NCBI GenBank assembly: GCA_029251375.1
Contig: JAQXDL010000010.1
Coordinates: 279,822-343,821 of the forward strand
Length of the DNA: 64,000 nt
Reading direction: 5' to 3'
From: Pseudomonadales bacterium
GTDB taxonomy: Bacteria > Pseudomonadota > Gammaproteobacteria > Pseudomonadales > Azotimanducaceae
Part shown: piece after piece, positions 45,901 through 54,482 of the stretch
Layout: each line of letters begins with the position of its first letter
Numbering within the stretch: the first letter of the stretch is position 1
Program-made: the position numbers and the translations under genes
Notes under the pieces: generated by a model
The model's database searches: none
What the model was told of the DNA's origin: nothing
Seen by the model: the letters and a program-made list of their open reading frames with translations, nothing else

Positions 45901-46380
45901 TCAACGTGACCACTCTTCCAGTATGGTCTCATCTCTTGTAACAATTGCTCGATAGCCCTTAAGTCGCTTGTAGTTTGGTCGATAAATTTCAAGTCTCTGC
46001 TTCCTTTTATTGAACCGCACATTAATCGCGCCCGTCGCCGAGATAACCCGCCGATTTCTCGGCCGACCACTGATAAAAAGCGGCCCACCACCTGGCGCTA
46101 GACTTTCGTCATCTTCATCAAACAGCTCAAGCCAAGTGGTGGTGGAATCAGGCAACTTAGAGACCAAACCCATCGTTATTCGTGCAGAGTCTTTGCTATA
46201 GGTTTGTTGAGCAAGTCGCACAGAAAAATCATAAGCTGCGCTGACCTTCGTCATCTTCGCGGTTTCAAGATAACCCTGATAGGCTGGAATACCAACGGAC
46301 ATAACGACGCCCAATATCGCAATAGCGATAAGTAGCTCGATTAAAGAAAAGCCTTTTTTTAAAGCAACGTAAGATTTCAT
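45901..46380 (-). CDS. Type IV pilin-like protein (second of tandem pair)
   Basis: A 159-residue prepilin: the leader ends at Gly10 and mature Phe-Ser-Leu-Ile-Glu begins the N-methylated helix (FSLIELLIAIAILGVVMSVGIPAYQGYL). The rest shares AYDFSVRLAQQTYSKDSARITMGL with its upstream paralogue. Pilins of this size are assembled at the inner membrane after cleavage by PilD. It ends a three-gene unit with a frameshifted paralogue and a HAMP protein. Confidence 0.88.
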   Translation of the reverse strand: MKSYVALKKGFSLIELLIAIAILGVVMSVGIPAYQGYLETAKMTKVSAAYDFSVRLAQQTYSKDSARITMGLVSKLPDSTTTWLELFDEDDESLAPGGGPLFISGRPRNRRVISATGAINVRFNKRKQRLEIYRPNYKRLKGYRAIVTRDETILEEWSR

Positions 46381-46397
46381 ATCATAAAGACATCACT

Positions 46398-46903
46398 TTA
46401 TTTTTCTGCTATTTCCAAATTATCACGGCTAATTCTTGCTCTATAGGACGTCAGATTCAGATACTCTGGACGCGTGATCTCAACTCTTTGCTTTTTTGTG
46501 TCGAACTTAATTTTAATCGCTCCGGTATCGTCTGGATCACCATAATCCGGTTCGGATGAGCTTTTACTCTTTTTGCCCTTTTTAGCTTTCTTGCCTGATT
46601 CCACAGAGATATAAATTGGCCGGGCGCGAGGGTCGAGTCGTCATCGAGAAAAGTAACCCATTGTGCACCAGAGGTTGGAAGGTCAGACGTTAACCCTAAG
46701 GTAATTCTGGCCGTATCTTTTGAGTAAGCGCCTTGAACTGTTTGAACCGCATTTTGATAGGCACTGTTGACTTGGGTCATATTAGCAATGTCAACGTAGG
46801 AGCGGTAAGCAGGTAGACCGACTGCAGCAACAATCGTTATGATCGCCACTGCTGTCACCAACTCGATCAACGAAAAGCCATCTTGGTGTCGGCTAAAGCT
46901 CAT
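46398..46903 (-). pseudogene. Frameshifted type IV pilin-like gene (first of tandem pair)
   Basis: The start is a good prepilin (leader to Gly9, mature FSLIELVTAVAIITIVAAVGLPAYRSYV) and follows the paralogue up to TFLDDDSTLAPG. From there the paralogue's continuation (here PIYISVESGKKAKKGKKSKS, then AIKIKFDTKKQRVEITRPEYL) lies in another frame. One base is missing at about 46619-46624, in GCGCCCGGCC. Restoring it gives a full protein of about 168 residues with a lysine-rich insert. It may be a real lesion or a sequencing error. Overlaps the HAMP gene by 11 bases. Confidence 0.8.
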
Positions 46904-47384
46904 TACTCGCCTTTTTGCTTTCTTGATTTTCTACCAAGTTTTTGTCTCTCTCCTTCAGAATTGGCGCTAATGCTTTCAACCCGTCCATAATATCGTTTAA
47001 CTCATCACGAGGCCGAAGGTTGCGATGATAATCGTAGTCACCCTGCTTGAGCGCCTCAATATAAGCGCTAATAGCAACTTGTGGACCCGCAATTCTATGG
47101 CTAACGACTAGCGCAAATACAAAAGAGAATAAAATGAAGATGCCAAAACCCAAAAGCGATGTCTGAACACACTGAAGCATCAAATCATTAATTTGGCCTT
47201 GGACACGAAAATCCACAATTGGGTTGTTGTTCATTAAATCTTCGACACCGCTGGTTATTTGCAGGACCACAAGCCCAACGGCGCATAGAATAAGACCGCC
47301 TACAAACATATAGATCAGGCTCAGCTTCAACTGAAATTTCGGCTGAACAAACATGTTGCTGAGTTTTCTTTGGTGTTGTGCCAT
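46893..47384 (-). CDS. Membrane protein with HAMP domain
   Basis: A 163-residue protein with two membrane helices (about 18-45 and 75-97) and a HAMP-type segment after the second (RIAGPQVAISAYIEALKQGDYDYHRNLRPRDELNDI). It has no kinase or methyl-accepting domain. Such short HAMP proteins often sit beside type IV pilin genes; here it overlaps the first pilin gene by 11 bases, so it is the first gene of the unit. Role in pilus regulation is inference. Confidence 0.8.
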   Translation of the reverse strand: MAQHQRKLSNMFVQPKFQLKLSLIYMFVGGLILCAVGLVVLQITSGVEDLMNNNPIVDFRVQGQINDLMLQCVQTSLLGFGIFILFSFVFALVVSHRIAGPQVAISAYIEALKQGDYDYHRNLRPRDELNDIMDGLKALAPILKERDKNLVENQESKKASNEL

Positions 47385-47511
47385 TAGGTCACCTATCGGC
47401 TAGTCGTGGTCTTTTACTTTATGACTATAACGTTTGATTGGGGAATTTTGGCTAAAACTTGTAAGTGATTCGTTAGTGGGAAGCTAAAACTATAGCCCCC
47501 ACTATTAAAGG

Positions 47512-48525
47512 CTACCTAACGGGGTCCGGCGCAACCTGGATCATTCTCTTACCACGGTTTTCACCCGCTAACAAACCAATCAAGCCGCCGGGAGCCGATT
47601 CAATACCCTGTAGCACATCTTCAACCACCTTGAGTTGTCCCGATGCCGCCCACTGACTAAGATCGTGATTTGCGTCAGCATCAAGGTGACTGTAGTCAGA
47701 CACTAAAAAGCCTTCCATGCGCAACCGCTTTGTCACCAACAAACCCGGGATTCCAAAAGGTCCTTGCTTAGGTTTACCATCGTACATAGACACAGCACCA
47801 CAGCAGCTAATTCGCCCCTTTAACTTCATCGCGAACAACGCAGCTTGCAGAATATCGCCACCGGTATTATCGAAATAAACATCAACACCCTCAGGTACGG
47901 TTTTCCCCATGGAATGCCTTAAAGGCGCAGACTCGTCCTTGTAATCAAGACAAGCGTCAAAACCTAACTCGTCTACCAACCAATCACACTTTTCTCTGCC
48001 CCCAGCAATACCAACAACGCGAGCGCCTCTAATTTTTCCTATTTGTCCGACGATGGAACCAACCGAACCTGCCGCAGCGGAGACGACTAAGGTTTCACCG
48101 GCATGTATACCCGGCACATTGATCAAGCCATGATAGGCGGTCTTGCCAGCTACCCCTAATAACGAAATTGCATGGGTCAGTGGGCCGTCGAAATCCGGTA
48201 TTTTCGCGGCTGCATCGGCATTCACGGCGGCATATTCTTGCCAACCGATATCCGCTGATATCAAGTCACCAAGTTTGAATTTGTCGCTGTTGGTCTCAAT
48301 GACCTCACCAATACCACCACTGGACATAACTTCGCCAGCACCGATGGCATCTCTATAGGTTGCGCCCTGCATCCAGGCGCGGTTGGCCGCGTCCTGACTC
48401 AGCAAAATAGTTCTGACAACAATCTGACCAACCTGCGCCTTGGGAATTTCACCATGAACTAGCTCAAAATTGTCGTGCGCAAGATTGCCCTGCGGCAGGC
48501 TTCGAATCATGATTTGTTTATTCAA
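47512..48525 (-). CDS. NADP-dependent MDR oxidoreductase (CurA-like), second copy
   Basis: 337 residues from a TTG at 48525, chosen because GAGGAC lies 8 bases before it and the resulting N-terminus (NKQIMIRSLPQGN) aligns with the 16.6-kb paralogue (SRQVHLKTRPQGN). The next ATG (48510) has no ribosome site. LVVSAAAGSVGSIVGQIGKIRG is the NADPH site. Same activity class as the paralogue, an enone reductase. Confidence 0.87.
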   Translation of the reverse strand: MNKQIMIRSLPQGNLAHDNFELVHGEIPKAQVGQIVVRTILLSQDAANRAWMQGATYRDAIGAGEVMSSGGIGEVIETNSDKFKLGDLISADIGWQEYAAVNADAAAKIPDFDGPLTHAISLLGVAGKTAYHGLINVPGIHAGETLVVSAAAGSVGSIVGQIGKIRGARVVGIAGGREKCDWLVDELGFDACLDYKDESAPLRHSMGKTVPEGVDVYFDNTGGDILQAALFAMKLKGRISCCGAVSMYDGKPKQGPFGIPGLLVTKRLRMEGFLVSDYSHLDADANHDLSQWAASGQLKVVEDVLQGIESAPGGLIGLLAGENRGKRMIQVAPDPVR

Positions 48526-48607
48526 TTTTTTGTCCTCATTTGTTAGCTTTTCTATTAACACTTTTATTAACTTTTGTATTAGCTTGTATATAAAAAACCA
48601 TTCATAC

Positions 48608-48630
48608 AAAAAAAAGGCTCAACTTGAGCC
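48608..48630 (-). terminator. Rho-independent terminator of acyl-CoA dehydrogenase gene
   Basis: On the minus strand GGCTC and GAGCC pair around a 5-base loop (48616-48630), followed by eight T residues (48608-48615). It lies 65 bases beyond the dehydrogenase stop. Confidence 0.75.
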
Positions 48631-48694
48631 CTTTAGATCCATAGAAACGATTTGTCTTTTTTACGATCCACCTGAGTTATCGCCACTGTATGCA

Positions 48695-50038
48695 CTATGC
48701 AGCGTGATAGCTGTCAACTATCTTGCTGAATTTATCCTGCGCTTTAGCGATTAATTTAGGCAAATGATAAGTTGGAAATAAATCATCCGACGGCTCGTAA
48801 TCACGCAACATCAATTTCGCAAGATTTGCCTTATGGACCTCGGTCGAACCATCCATAATTCCCATTTGCGGCGCAGACATCCACATTGACCCCAACGCTG
48901 TCTCGTTAGACATACCTAATGCACCATGCAGATGAATCGCACGATAGACAATGTCGTGATTAACTTTAGCCGCACTAATTTTAATTGACGCAATTTCTTT
49001 ACGAATTTCTCTCGTGTAAGAACCGATATCATCAATCATCCAAGCGGTATAGAGCACATGCAGTCTGAATTGTTTCAACTGGATGTAGGAATCTGCCAGA
49101 TCCGCTTGCACCATCTGCAAATCCGCCAGACGATCACCCCGTGCGCGACGACTCAGCGCTCGCTCGCAGGCCATGTCTAAAGCTTTGGTACAAACGCCAA
49201 CTGCGCGCATTGCGTGATGTATTCGCCCGCCACTTAAACGCGTCTGCGAACCAACAAAACCCGCACCTTCATCACCCAGCAAGGCAGATGCCGGCACTCG
49301 GACATTGTTATAACGCATATAGGCATGGCCGCCTCGACCGCGGCTGGTATCGTAATTTTCTTTGAGTGGCGTACCGAGGTTATGAACATTACGCACTATC
49401 TCGACACCATCCAGATCTGAATCAACGATAAACATCGACGCTTTCTCTAACATCGGTTTGTCAGGACCGGTGATCGCCATGACGATGAGGAAGTCAGCAG
49501 CCGCACCATTGGACGTATACCATTTCTCTCCGTTAATAACCCATTCGTCCCCGTCTCTTACCGCGGAGCACTTAAACTCCTCGGGTCCGCCAGCATGGGG
49601 TTCCGTCATTGAATAAGCAGAACGTATTTCGCCCCTCAGCAGCGGTTGCAAATATTTCTCTTTTTGTTCTTCGGAACCATTGTGAGCGATCAATTCCATA
49701 TTGCCGGTATCAGGTGCCTGACAGCCGAAAATTGTCGGTCCCATAGAAGTTCGACCAAGCTTTTCATTCAACAGGCATAGCTTCACTTGCCCAAGCCCAG
49801 GACCGCCGAGGTCAGGACCAAGGTGAAAGCCCCATAAACCTTGGTCGCGCACGCGCTGCTGCAATTCTTTGATATAAGCGCGAATGGCATCCCAACCATC
49901 CGCATCAAGCGCCTTACCGTTTTTGTCTGTGCCGACGCTCATGAACTGATCCAACGGCTCAATATCCTCTTTCACAAGGTTTTCGACCCAATCGATTTGT
50001 TTTTGAAACTCGGGCTCTACGGAAAAATCTATCGCCAT
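48695..50038 (-). CDS. Acyl-CoA dehydrogenase, ACAD10/11-like
   Basis: 447 residues from ATG at 50038, preceded by GAGGAAAG. FAD and substrate motifs are clear: YSMTEPHAGGPEEFKCSAVRDGDEWVINGEKWYTSNG (about 165-200) and ALGMSNETALGSMW with DGSTEVHKANLAKLMLRDYEP at the C-terminus. It fits the ACAD10/11-type group rather than short-chain dehydrogenases. Flavin-dependent alpha-beta oxidation of an acyl-CoA is expected. Confidence 0.9.
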   Translation of the reverse strand: MAIDFSVEPEFQKQIDWVENLVKEDIEPLDQFMSVGTDKNGKALDADGWDAIRAYIKELQQRVRDQGLWGFHLGPDLGGPGLGQVKLCLLNEKLGRTSMGPTIFGCQAPDTGNMELIAHNGSEEQKEKYLQPLLRGEIRSAYSMTEPHAGGPEEFKCSAVRDGDEWVINGEKWYTSNGAAADFLIVMAITGPDKPMLEKASMFIVDSDLDGVEIVRNVHNLGTPLKENYDTSRGRGGHAYMRYNNVRVPASALLGDEGAGFVGSQTRLSGGRIHHAMRAVGVCTKALDMACERALSRRARGDRLADLQMVQADLADSYIQLKQFRLHVLYTAWMIDDIGSYTREIRKEIASIKISAAKVNHDIVYRAIHLHGALGMSNETALGSMWMSAPQMGIMDGSTEVHKANLAKLMLRDYEPSDDLFPTYHLPKLIAKAQDKFSKIVDSYHAA

Positions 50039-50244
50039 TTCACTTTCCTCTTTTTGTCTTGTGTTGATTTGTCTTGGGTAAATTTTGGAGTCGCCATCCG
50101 CTAACCAAACGCAACACAAGACTTGTTTTTCTTATGAACCACCATGCCACTTTTTAACCGCGCTTAACAAATCTAAAAAACATCTATACAAAACCATCGA
50201 TTCGCTAAATACAGGAGGATAAGCGGCCTTTTTACGAACTTGTC

Positions 50245-51030
50245 CTAGTAGACTTCAACGGTATTCTCAAAATTGAAGCCGCCTTGCGACATGACCAAGC
50301 GATGCCTGTCGCCACTCACATCACTATCCCAGCTTTCGTAACCGGCATCGCCGTGCCACATAGCAACACGTTCGCCCGCGCTCGACTTTGCAACCCGCGT
50401 TTCGTAGGTTTTGCTATCGCTATTTCTAAAGAATTCAAGCGTACTATCTAGACCACCATGCAGGGTCAATTGGTAAAGGGTAATCCATGTTGGCGGAGCC
50501 AGATCTATCTTACCTTCACCGTGGTGAACCAACGCCTCTTCGGGCGAGACCCAGCGGTGGTTAAGAATTTCGCCACCGTCAACTTCTACAACCTCATCAT
50601 GTTTGACATCTGTGATAAAAAACCAAGTGGTAAATCGCTTTGGTGTACCTGGCGGTGGCGTCCAGTGCGCAAAATAGATAAATTCGTGAGACGCAGCTTT
50701 AATGCCTGTTTCTTCTTCAGTTTCCCTACTGGCAGCTGTCAACGCAGCGCTTTGAAGTTCGCCGTCATCTCCGTAGTCTTCGGCATCAATTTTGCCGCCA
50801 GGAAATACCCACATGCCGCCAAAACTAATATTTTTGTTTTTTTGCAGCATCAAGACTTCAACCGATTCAGCATCTGCGCCTTCACGAATTAGCACGACAG
50901 TCGCTGCCGGAATAGCCGGCGGGGCCGCATCGACATCTTTGTTTTCAATATCACCATAAATATCGTTACGGTGAACCTTCTCGCCTTCAACTTTCTCGTT
51001 CTCTGACTTCGGTGTCTCTTGCTTCGACAT
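50245..51030 (-). CDS. NUDIX hydrolase with extended Nudix box (NUDT19-like)
   Basis: A 261-residue NUDIX protein. The box begins MWVFPGGKIDAED (Gly79, Glu84) and ends SRETEEETGI (Arg102-Glu103 ... Gly109-Ile110), with about ten residues more than the standard 23 between, as in NUDT19-like CoA-diphosphatases. A charged leader of about 35 residues precedes the domain. Hydrolysis of CoA or CoA esters would suit the acyl-CoA genes around it, but that is inference. Confidence 0.85.
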   Translation of the reverse strand: MSKQETPKSENEKVEGEKVHRNDIYGDIENKDVDAAPPAIPAATVVLIREGADAESVEVLMLQKNKNISFGGMWVFPGGKIDAEDYGDDGELQSAALTAASRETEEETGIKAASHEFIYFAHWTPPPGTPKRFTTWFFITDVKHDEVVEVDGGEILNHRWVSPEEALVHHGEGKIDLAPPTWITLYQLTLHGGLDSTLEFFRNSDSKTYETRVAKSSAGERVAMWHGDAGYESWDSDVSGDRHRLVMSQGGFNFENTVEVY

Positions 51031-51111
51031 GCGCTATCCAAATCTTAAAAAAATAAAGCATACATGAGTCGAGCCTATCCCTCATACCCTTTGAAAAAAC
51101 GTCTGCATCGA

Positions 51112-51900
51112 CTATCTGAGCGTGGACTCGCCAACCACTTGAAGCCGATGGATCACACGCGCTTCGTCACCGTGATCATGCACGGCGTAGTGAAGCACAG
51201 ACCGGTTGTCCCACATAACGAGATCACCCGCTTGCCAATGATGACGAGCTTGATACTCCATCTTAGTTGAATGATTAAAAAGGAACTCAAGCAGCGCCTT
51301 ACTCTCTTCACGGCTCCAACCTTCAATCTTCTCGGTGAAAGACCTGCATGCGAACAGCGCCAGCATGTCAGACTCATCGTGTTTTCGCACAAGGGGATGC
51401 AGGGCGCGAGCCGCTTCTTTTTCGTTTTGCCCGTATAATCGCGCCAGCCCGGCGGCACTATGCACCGCCTTGAGCTTGCTAATCGACTCTTTGAAGCCAG
51501 CGGTAAGACCTTCGTATGCAAGGTGTTGATTCGCAAAGGCAGTATCACCACCAAAAGCAGGCGCTGCATGCGCGTAAAGCATAGTCAGCTTCGGCGGCGC
51601 TTGGTTGTAACTCATATCGGTGTGCCAGTGCTGATTGACATCGGAACGCTTGCCACGATTACGCAGTTCAATAATATCCGGGTAGTCTTCAAGGCCACCA
51701 TAAGGAAACTTCACCAGTTCGCCCCAATGTTTGGCAAATGTCATGTGATCTGCGGGTGCGAGATTCTGATTTGGGAATACCAGCACATGATATTGGCAGA
51801 AGAGATTATTTATCGCTTCCCAATCAGACTGGCTAACAGATTTAATATCGAGGTTTTCAATGACGGCACCGAGGGGTGCCGCTAGGCGTCTCACATTCAT
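51112..51900 (-). CDS. TauD/TfdA family Fe(II)/2-oxoglutarate dioxygenase
   Basis: 262 residues from ATG at 51900 (GGA 7 bases upstream). The iron triad is His-x-Asp in NQHWHTDMSYNQ and a distal His in MWDNRSVLHYAVHDHG, with Arg in ARVIHRLQV for 2-oxoglutarate. The start VRRLAAPLGAVIENLDI is standard. Enzymes of this class desulfonate taurine or cleave aryl ethers such as 2,4-D; substrate not decided. Confidence 0.9.
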   Translation of the reverse strand: MNVRRLAAPLGAVIENLDIKSVSQSDWEAINNLFCQYHVLVFPNQNLAPADHMTFAKHWGELVKFPYGGLEDYPDIIELRNRGKRSDVNQHWHTDMSYNQAPPKLTMLYAHAAPAFGGDTAFANQHLAYEGLTAGFKESISKLKAVHSAAGLARLYGQNEKEAARALHPLVRKHDESDMLALFACRSFTEKIEGWSREESKALLEFLFNHSTKMEYQARHHWQAGDLVMWDNRSVLHYAVHDHGDEARVIHRLQVVGESTLR

Positions 51901-51997
51901 GATCGATTCCAACGACTAAGGTTGTTTAGTGTTGGAACCATCATACATTGTGAACGTTATTGTCGTTAGATACGGATTTGCCGGCTGATGATCAACT

Positions 51998-52408
51998 CTA
52001 AAGCGCCATAGCTGCAATCCAAAAACTCATGCCAAGGCCTACTCCGAAAGCGAGTATCCTAAGAGCGGTGATACCTGCGACGTACATCACACCGTGCAGA
52101 ACCCTTGCACCAAGCCATATCATGGCTGCAAGTGACCAGTTGCCGGACGGATCGACGCCGGCCATGAATGCCATACAATTTGCTGCAGAGAAAATAATGA
52201 GCGCTTCCCAGGCATTCGATTGCGCACCCCAAGCACGTGCACCGGCGCCTTCAAGTTGCTCGCCTTGAACTCTTGGCTCTGCCAAATCGGGTTTACCAAA
52301 CTGCTTCGCTCGAAAGGGAAGCGTTGAGTTAGCCCAAATATAAGGCAAAATCATGCCCCCTAAGATACACCACAATTGAATAGTCATAATTTTCTCCCAT
52401 AAGTTCAT
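51998..52408 (-). CDS. MAPEG family membrane protein
   Basis: A 136-residue protein with four helices: about 8-28, 65-85, 90-112 and 115-133. GARAWGAQSNAWEALIIFSAANCMAF is the MAPEG motif (Arg/Asn/Glu of the glutathione-binding segment), and AAMIWLGARVLHGVMYVAGI follows. MAPEG proteins are glutathione-dependent membrane enzymes in eicosanoid or toxin handling, but bacterial roles are mostly unknown. The start may be ATG at 52387 instead. Confidence 0.85.
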   Translation of the reverse strand: MNLWEKIMTIQLWCILGGMILPYIWANSTLPFRAKQFGKPDLAEPRVQGEQLEGAGARAWGAQSNAWEALIIFSAANCMAFMAGVDPSGNWSLAAMIWLGARVLHGVMYVAGITALRILAFGVGLGMSFWIAAMAL

Positions 52409-52547
52409 CCCAGATTAACCAACGAAAGCGTTTGGGTAAACACTTAACCTATTAGTCTGGCGAAGAAGACTTATGCCGACCATCTGCACTAACTGACAAT
52501 GGCCTCAGTGGCGACAAGTGCGGCAGGGACATTCTCGCTCTATCTGG

Positions 52548-52620
52548 CTTCAAACTTTACTTTCAAACTTTACTTTCAAACTTTAGCTTCAAACTATGTC
52601 TTCAAACTATGGTTTCAAAT
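52548..52620 (-). repeat. 13-bp tandem repeat at the end of the PhoD-like gene
   Basis: Five 13-base units (TTTCAAACTTTAC and variants ending ...TTTAG, ...TATGT, ...TATGG on the plus strand) plus a partial sixth. The last plus-strand units contain the TAG stop and final codons of the PhoD-like gene read from the minus strand. Confidence 0.85.
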
Positions 52621-53731
52621 CAGCAATTCGAACCGTATTGGCTATGACCACACGATCATGTTCATCACGTATTTGCAGCATCAGCTTTTGCCTGTCCCAA
52701 TCGACTTCGATAATCCCAAAACTCGATTCATAGAAAGGTACTCCAACCCGAAAGGGGCCCGATTCATGTTCAGGATCTCTTTTCAGAATTTGCGTTAAAG
52801 GAAGATTCAAAGATGACGCTGTGACTTCCCACAGTGGGTAAGGCACCTGTTCTGTTTGACGGTAGATAGCTGAGGCATGCCGATCACCTGATATCAGTAC
52901 TACACCATTAGCTTGTGTGTCAGTGAGTAGCTTATAGAATCGATTACGCTCTTTCGGCAGCGTGCGCCAGGCTTCCCAATTGTGCCCATCAGCAATCACC
53001 TGTATTGAGGTGGCTATAACTCGCACATCTGCTGGCTTGTTAAGCTGTTGCTCTAACCAGGCCCATTGCGTTTCACCCAACATCTGCTGATCTTCAGCAT
53101 CACTCATGGCATATCGACCATTTGACGTTGGCGGCACTGCAACCTGTAAATCAGACCGGAAGAATCGCGTGTCTAACAAGATAAATTGAATTCTTTTGCC
53201 AGCCTCTCCCGTAATTTTCGAAAAGTAAACGCCATCGCGATTGGCTCTCGGATCGTCCTCGGTTATACCCCAGACATGGTTATATAGCTGTTGAGAAAAA
53301 AATTTGTGATCCCAGTTACCACCACCATCATTTATGCCGTAATCGTGATCATCCCATGTTACCAACAAGGGAGTCGTGTCGCGAAGTTGTTGGAACGGTT
53401 TCGATTCACTCAGTTGTTTGTAGCTCGCTCTTAAACTTTTTAATTGAGGGTCATCTTTCTCGGTCTTAGCATAGACATTGTCGCCGATAAAAAGGAAAAG
53501 ATCAGATTCGGTGTTTTTAATTGTTGTAAAAATTTCCTGCGAGTTAGTCGATACCGCGCAGGAACCAAAGGCGATTCTGGAAACGGTTTTTGCTTCATCT
53601 AATACCATCGATGTCATCGGCGATATCTCAAATTCGTCGGCCGTGGCACTCATGGCGACCGAAAGCGCAAAGACAGGCAAAGCCGGAAATGTGAGTCGAT
53701 TTAGAAATCGAGCGATGGAAAGTTTAAACAT
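52607..53731 (-). CDS. Alkaline phosphatase D-like (PhoD family) phosphoesterase
   Basis: A 374-residue protein with a signal peptide (helix about 14-30, cleavage after ATA). Metal sites are visible in FGSCAVSTNSQEIF, FLFIGDNVYAK, LVTWDDHDYGINDGGGNW and ISGDRHASAIY, as in PhoD/phospholipase D-like metallophosphatases. It would release phosphate from phosphoesters in the periplasm, useful in phosphorus-poor water. The end of the gene is built from 13-bp repeats. Confidence 0.88.
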   Translation of the reverse strand: MFKLSIARFLNRLTFPALPVFALSVAMSATADEFEISPMTSMVLDEAKTVSRIAFGSCAVSTNSQEIFTTIKNTESDLFLFIGDNVYAKTEKDDPQLKSLRASYKQLSESKPFQQLRDTTPLLVTWDDHDYGINDGGGNWDHKFFSQQLYNHVWGITEDDPRANRDGVYFSKITGEAGKRIQFILLDTRFFRSDLQVAVPPTSNGRYAMSDAEDQQMLGETQWAWLEQQLNKPADVRVIATSIQVIADGHNWEAWRTLPKERNRFYKLLTDTQANGVVLISGDRHASAIYRQTEQVPYPLWEVTASSLNLPLTQILKRDPEHESGPFRVGVPFYESSFGIIEVDWDRQKLMLQIRDEHDRVVIANTVRIADLKP

Positions 53732-53766
53732 TTTGGTTCCTTCAAATTAATTCAATAACTGAGTCG

Positions 53767-54285
53767 TTAATCTCGTTCGAGTATCGACAGTTCCTTAATA
53801 ATATTTCTTACCCTTGTCTTTATCGACGCTGATTCTTGTCCAAGCGCATCAACTAAGATCGCATCGGCTTGTTGTCGATATTCATGATGTGACAGTGCCA
53901 GCTCATTAAAGCCGTTATAAGCCCAAACGCGCATGTCCTTACTATCATCAACCAAGGCCTGTTTTAAACAAACTTCTAGTGGCTTTTTATGCGCCTTACT
54001 AATGTTGACGTAGGGCAGACACTGCAACAAATGCAACTTAGCTTGAGGTTGCAGTTCAGCAAATAGCTGCATAAAAAAAGTTTTCTCATTAACCTTAGAA
54101 CGCGGATTGTTCTCAAGATGATGTTTCAGTAGCCAGGTTGCACCAGCCTTCGTCGTCACATCGGTCGAAAGTTTGAGTAGCTGTGCAATAAATTCCCGCC
54201 CCTGATAGAAGCGATGATAGATCTCAATAATTGTATCTTTAGACTTTCCGTCCCACTGAACTAGTGCTTTATGCAAGCTCATCAC
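53767..54285 (-). CDS. HEAT-repeat-like protein, unrecognised
   Basis: A 172-residue helical protein with repeated Leu/Ala helix pairs (TKAGATWLLKHHLENN, FFMQLFAELQPQAKLHLLQCL, LEVCLKQALVDDSKDMRVWAYNGFNELAL). The pattern resembles HEAT/armadillo scaffolds. No signal peptide or catalytic motif. It ends 36 bases before the PhoD-like start and may be co-transcribed with it. Confidence 0.65.
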   Translation of the reverse strand: MMSLHKALVQWDGKSKDTIIEIYHRFYQGREFIAQLLKLSTDVTTKAGATWLLKHHLENNPRSKVNEKTFFMQLFAELQPQAKLHLLQCLPYVNISKAHKKPLEVCLKQALVDDSKDMRVWAYNGFNELALSHHEYRQQADAILVDALGQESASIKTRVRNIIKELSILERD

Positions 54286-54482
54286 AGACCCTCAGCGGCT
54301 TTATAAGCACCGCGTCAATTTTTTGACATACATTTTTAGCCGCGAAACTTTAGCACCGAGACCGGTGGCAGTGCCAGTCCCTAAAACACGGCGAATAGTC
54401 GACTCTGCACTAGACCTCAGGAGCATCCTCTGACAGTCTTACGCCTCGATTAACTCAGACCACCCAAGCTGTAAACCACCTT

